Shown: positions 5,936 through 7,264 of the stretch, in pieces
Layout of the letters: every line of letters starts with the position of its first letter
How positions within the stretch are numbered: position 1 is the stretch's first letter
DNA from: Eutrophocola sp965661105
GTDB lineage: Bacteria > Pseudomonadota > Gammaproteobacteria > Pseudomonadales > Pseudohongiellaceae
Reading direction: 5' to 3'
DNA: 7,264 nucleotides
Assembly: GCA_965661105.1 (NCBI GenBank)
Contig: CBFICR010000107.1
Span: forward strand, 1 to 7,264
Notes under the pieces: generated by a model
What the model was told of the DNA's origin: nothing
Database searches by the model: none
Seen by the model: only the letters and a program-made list of their open reading frames with translations
Made by a program: the position numbers and the translations under genes

Positions 5936-6796
5936 TCAGGAGCGTGACGGAAGATAGGCAAGTGGGTCTACAGGTTTACCTTCCAGACGAATTTCAAAAT
6001 GTAGCATCTCGGTATCTACCCCGGTGGATCCAAGTTCAGCTATTTTCTGGCCACGACTTACTTTGTCACCTTCATTGACCAGCATTGCACTATTGTGAGC
6101 ATAGGCACTGAGAAACCGGTCATTGTGTTTAATGATGATGAGATCACCATAGCCAAGCAGTCCTCTGCCGGCATAGACGACCTCCCCATCTCCTGCTGCA
6201 CTGACAGGGTCGCCTGTTTTACCGGCAATATTGATGCCTTTGGTTTCAACGCCGGTTTCAGAAAAGCGACCGATAATATTGCCTTGCGCCGGCCATGCCC
6301 AATTGACCGGTCCCTGACGGACAACTACAGGATTTACCTGAACGGAGGAAGTCGCTGCGGGACGCCCTGAAGTACCCGTTACCGCGGGAGCTGTCGCGGG
6401 ATTACTGCTTGAGTTAGAGACAGGTGACCGGGTTTGTATTGACGTTGAGCGCGTCACTTCCCGGGTTCTAGTGGTTGGCGGAGATGCGCTGGCAGTGTTG
6501 CTACGGGTTTGCGGTGACGCTACCGCGCGCGGATCAACATTCAATATCTGGCCTGGAAAAATGGTGTAAGGGGAAGTAAGGTTATTTACCCGCGCGATAT
6601 GCAGGAAGTCCAGATCATATATCCAGGCAATAGCATAGAGGGTTTCACCTGAATTGACACGATGGATCCGGTCGGAGTCGAGAAAGCGTGGCTCATCAAT
6701 CTCGGCCACCGGTGACTGATAGGGGCTACTGCAGCCTATCATAAGCAATAATGCAATGATGGTCAGGATTGGTAAATGAGGCGTTGTTTTACTCAT
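5936..6796 (-). CDS. nlpD: NlpD, LysM/LytM outer-membrane lipoprotein, amidase activator
   Basis: NlpD sits in the outer membrane and, in E. coli, activates the septal amidase AmiC for daughter-cell separation. The 286-residue protein begins with a lipoprotein signal peptide (hydrophobic 8-21, lipobox MIGC with Cys22, then Ser-Ser, compatible with outer-membrane sorting). A LysM peptidoglycan-binding domain follows (HRVNSGETLYAIAWIYD to FPGQILNV, 45-87). Next comes a Ser/Thr/Pro/Arg-rich linker of about 70 residues, then a LytM (peptidase M23-like) domain (about 164-283) with GYGDLIIIKHNDRFLSAYAH and MLHFEIRLEGKPVDPLAYL. The metal-binding residues are mostly lost: the H-x-G-x-D motif reads TKGIN (185-189) and H-x-H reads MLH (264-266). 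It should therefore be a non-catalytic activator. The linker and LysM set it apart from EnvC. The ATG at 6796 has no clear Shine-Dalgarno. The 99 bp upstream, to the DUF368 stop, shows no convincing promoter or terminator. rpoS follows after 179 bp. Confidence 0.94.
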   Translation of the reverse strand: MSKTTPHLPILTIIALLLMIGCSSPYQSPVAEIDEPRFLDSDRIHRVNSGETLYAIAWIYDLDFLHIARVNNLTSPYTIFPGQILNVDPRAVASPQTRSNTASASPPTTRTREVTRSTSIQTRSPVSNSSSNPATAPAVTGTSGRPAATSSVQVNPVVVRQGPVNWAWPAQGNIIGRFSETGVETKGINIAGKTGDPVSAAGDGEVVYAGRGLLGYGDLIIIKHNDRFLSAYAHNSAMLVNEGDKVSRGQKIAELGSTGVDTEMLHFEIRLEGKPVDPLAYLPSRS

Positions 6797-6895
6797 TGGC
6801 GAATAAACTATTCTTTGTCAGGCTTCTCTGTTTGGATTTTCCAGCAATACTTTTTTTCGGGACTTTCGCTTCGGACCAGATCCCGGGATTATCCC

Positions 6896-7264
6896 TCAGG
6901 AAATATCTGACTCTGATTCCCCTGCGTCTCCAGCAGTCTGCGTAGTTATATTTCCTGCCACAAACTCAAGCAACAACACCAGAAAAATACCCAGCAGAAG
7001 AAGTCCTGCACAAATGAGCGGAGAGAATATTGTTCCTGTCATCAGCGCGTAGGTATCTGGCAAAACATGTTCATATCGGGTGAAGGTATGATCCCCCATG
7101 TTAATTTCATTTTCCAGACGCCAGGGCCAGAGTAAATAAAGAGAACCTGCCAGCATGCCGGTCAGGGCACTCATGGTGCCATCATGGTGGTGGTGTAACA
7201 ACCAGGATAGAAAACGCGAAAACAACATAAGGCCGACTATACAACCAGTGGCAAAAATCCCGAT
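6896..7264 (-). CDS. DUF368 membrane protein, C-terminal part (partial, 5' end beyond window)
   Basis: The frame stays open to the right edge (codons above 7228 read IGIFATGCIVGL), so the Met at 7228 is internal and the gene is truncated by the window. The visible 122 residues contain a hydrophobic stretch (IGIFATGCIVGLMLFSRFLS), a loop WLLHHHHDGTMSALTGMLAG, the SLYLLWPWR segment typical of DUF368 proteins, a periplasmic or cytoplasmic loop, and a final membrane helix (SPLICAGLLLLGIFLVLLLE) before a short acidic tail. From family knowledge, DUF368 proteins have been implicated in undecaprenyl phosphate translocation across the inner membrane. The assignment rests on the LWPW region and membrane layout, recognised by eye; transport activity is inferred. 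It lies 99 bp upstream of nlpD on the same strand and may be co-transcribed. Confidence 0.75.
   Translation of the reverse strand: MGIFATGCIVGLMLFSRFLSWLLHHHHDGTMSALTGMLAGSLYLLWPWRLENEINMGDHTFTRYEHVLPDTYALMTGTIFSPLICAGLLLLGIFLVLLLEFVAGNITTQTAGDAGESESDIS

Noticed and set aside
5927..5938. Run of eight T on the minus strand after the nlpD stop as an intrinsic terminator
   Set aside because: No stem-loop immediately precedes it, and nlpD-rpoS read-through is usual.
6880..6889. Palindrome ATCCCGGGAT after the DUF368 stop
   Set aside because: It is short, with no loop and no T-tract; a single palindrome of this size is expected by chance.

Overview
This window looks like the chromosome of a gammaproteobacterium. 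It carries the block recX-recA / mutS-fdxA / rpoS-nlpD, an order I recall from Pseudomonas and relatives, and all the proteins read as the gammaproteobacterial versions: RecA with an acidic tail, MutS with Walker motifs at the same residue numbers as E. coli, an Azotobacter-type 7Fe ferredoxin, RpoS and a degenerate-LytM NlpD. Base composition is moderate and even. There are no mobile elements, tRNAs, rRNAs or CRISPR arrays. The genus cannot be fixed from this sequence; a marine or environmental gammaproteobacterium outside the Enterobacterales is my best guess.

Layout. Positions 1-1396 (minus strand) hold recA followed by the first third or so of recX, cut by the window edge, with a GC-rich stem-loop between them. 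A 276-bp divergent spacer separates recA from mutS (plus strand, 1673-4243). The cinA/pncC gene that often sits beside recA is not here. fdxA follows mutS on the plus strand and converges on rpoS; a perfect 13-bp terminator hairpin lies between them and includes the rpoS stop codon. rpoS (4782-5756) and nlpD (5936-6796) are on the minus strand, separated by a 179-bp leader region. Upstream of nlpD is the 3' part of a DUF368 membrane protein, running off the right edge.

How the genes fit together. recA, recX and mutS form a genome-maintenance group: recombination and SOS control, RecA inhibition, and mismatch repair. rpoS encodes the general stress sigma factor, and nlpD an outer-membrane lipoprotein that activates cell-wall amidase. 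DUF368 proteins have been linked to recycling of the undecaprenyl phosphate carrier, so the nlpD side of the window has an envelope theme.

The least ordinary piece is the nlpD-rpoS spacer. It holds a good sigma70-type promoter and, inside the predicted rpoS 5' leader, a tandem array of a 14-bp AT-rich unit whose copies can form alternative, mutually exclusive stem-loops. The rest of the window is well-conserved core genome, and I saw no sign of a new multi-gene system.
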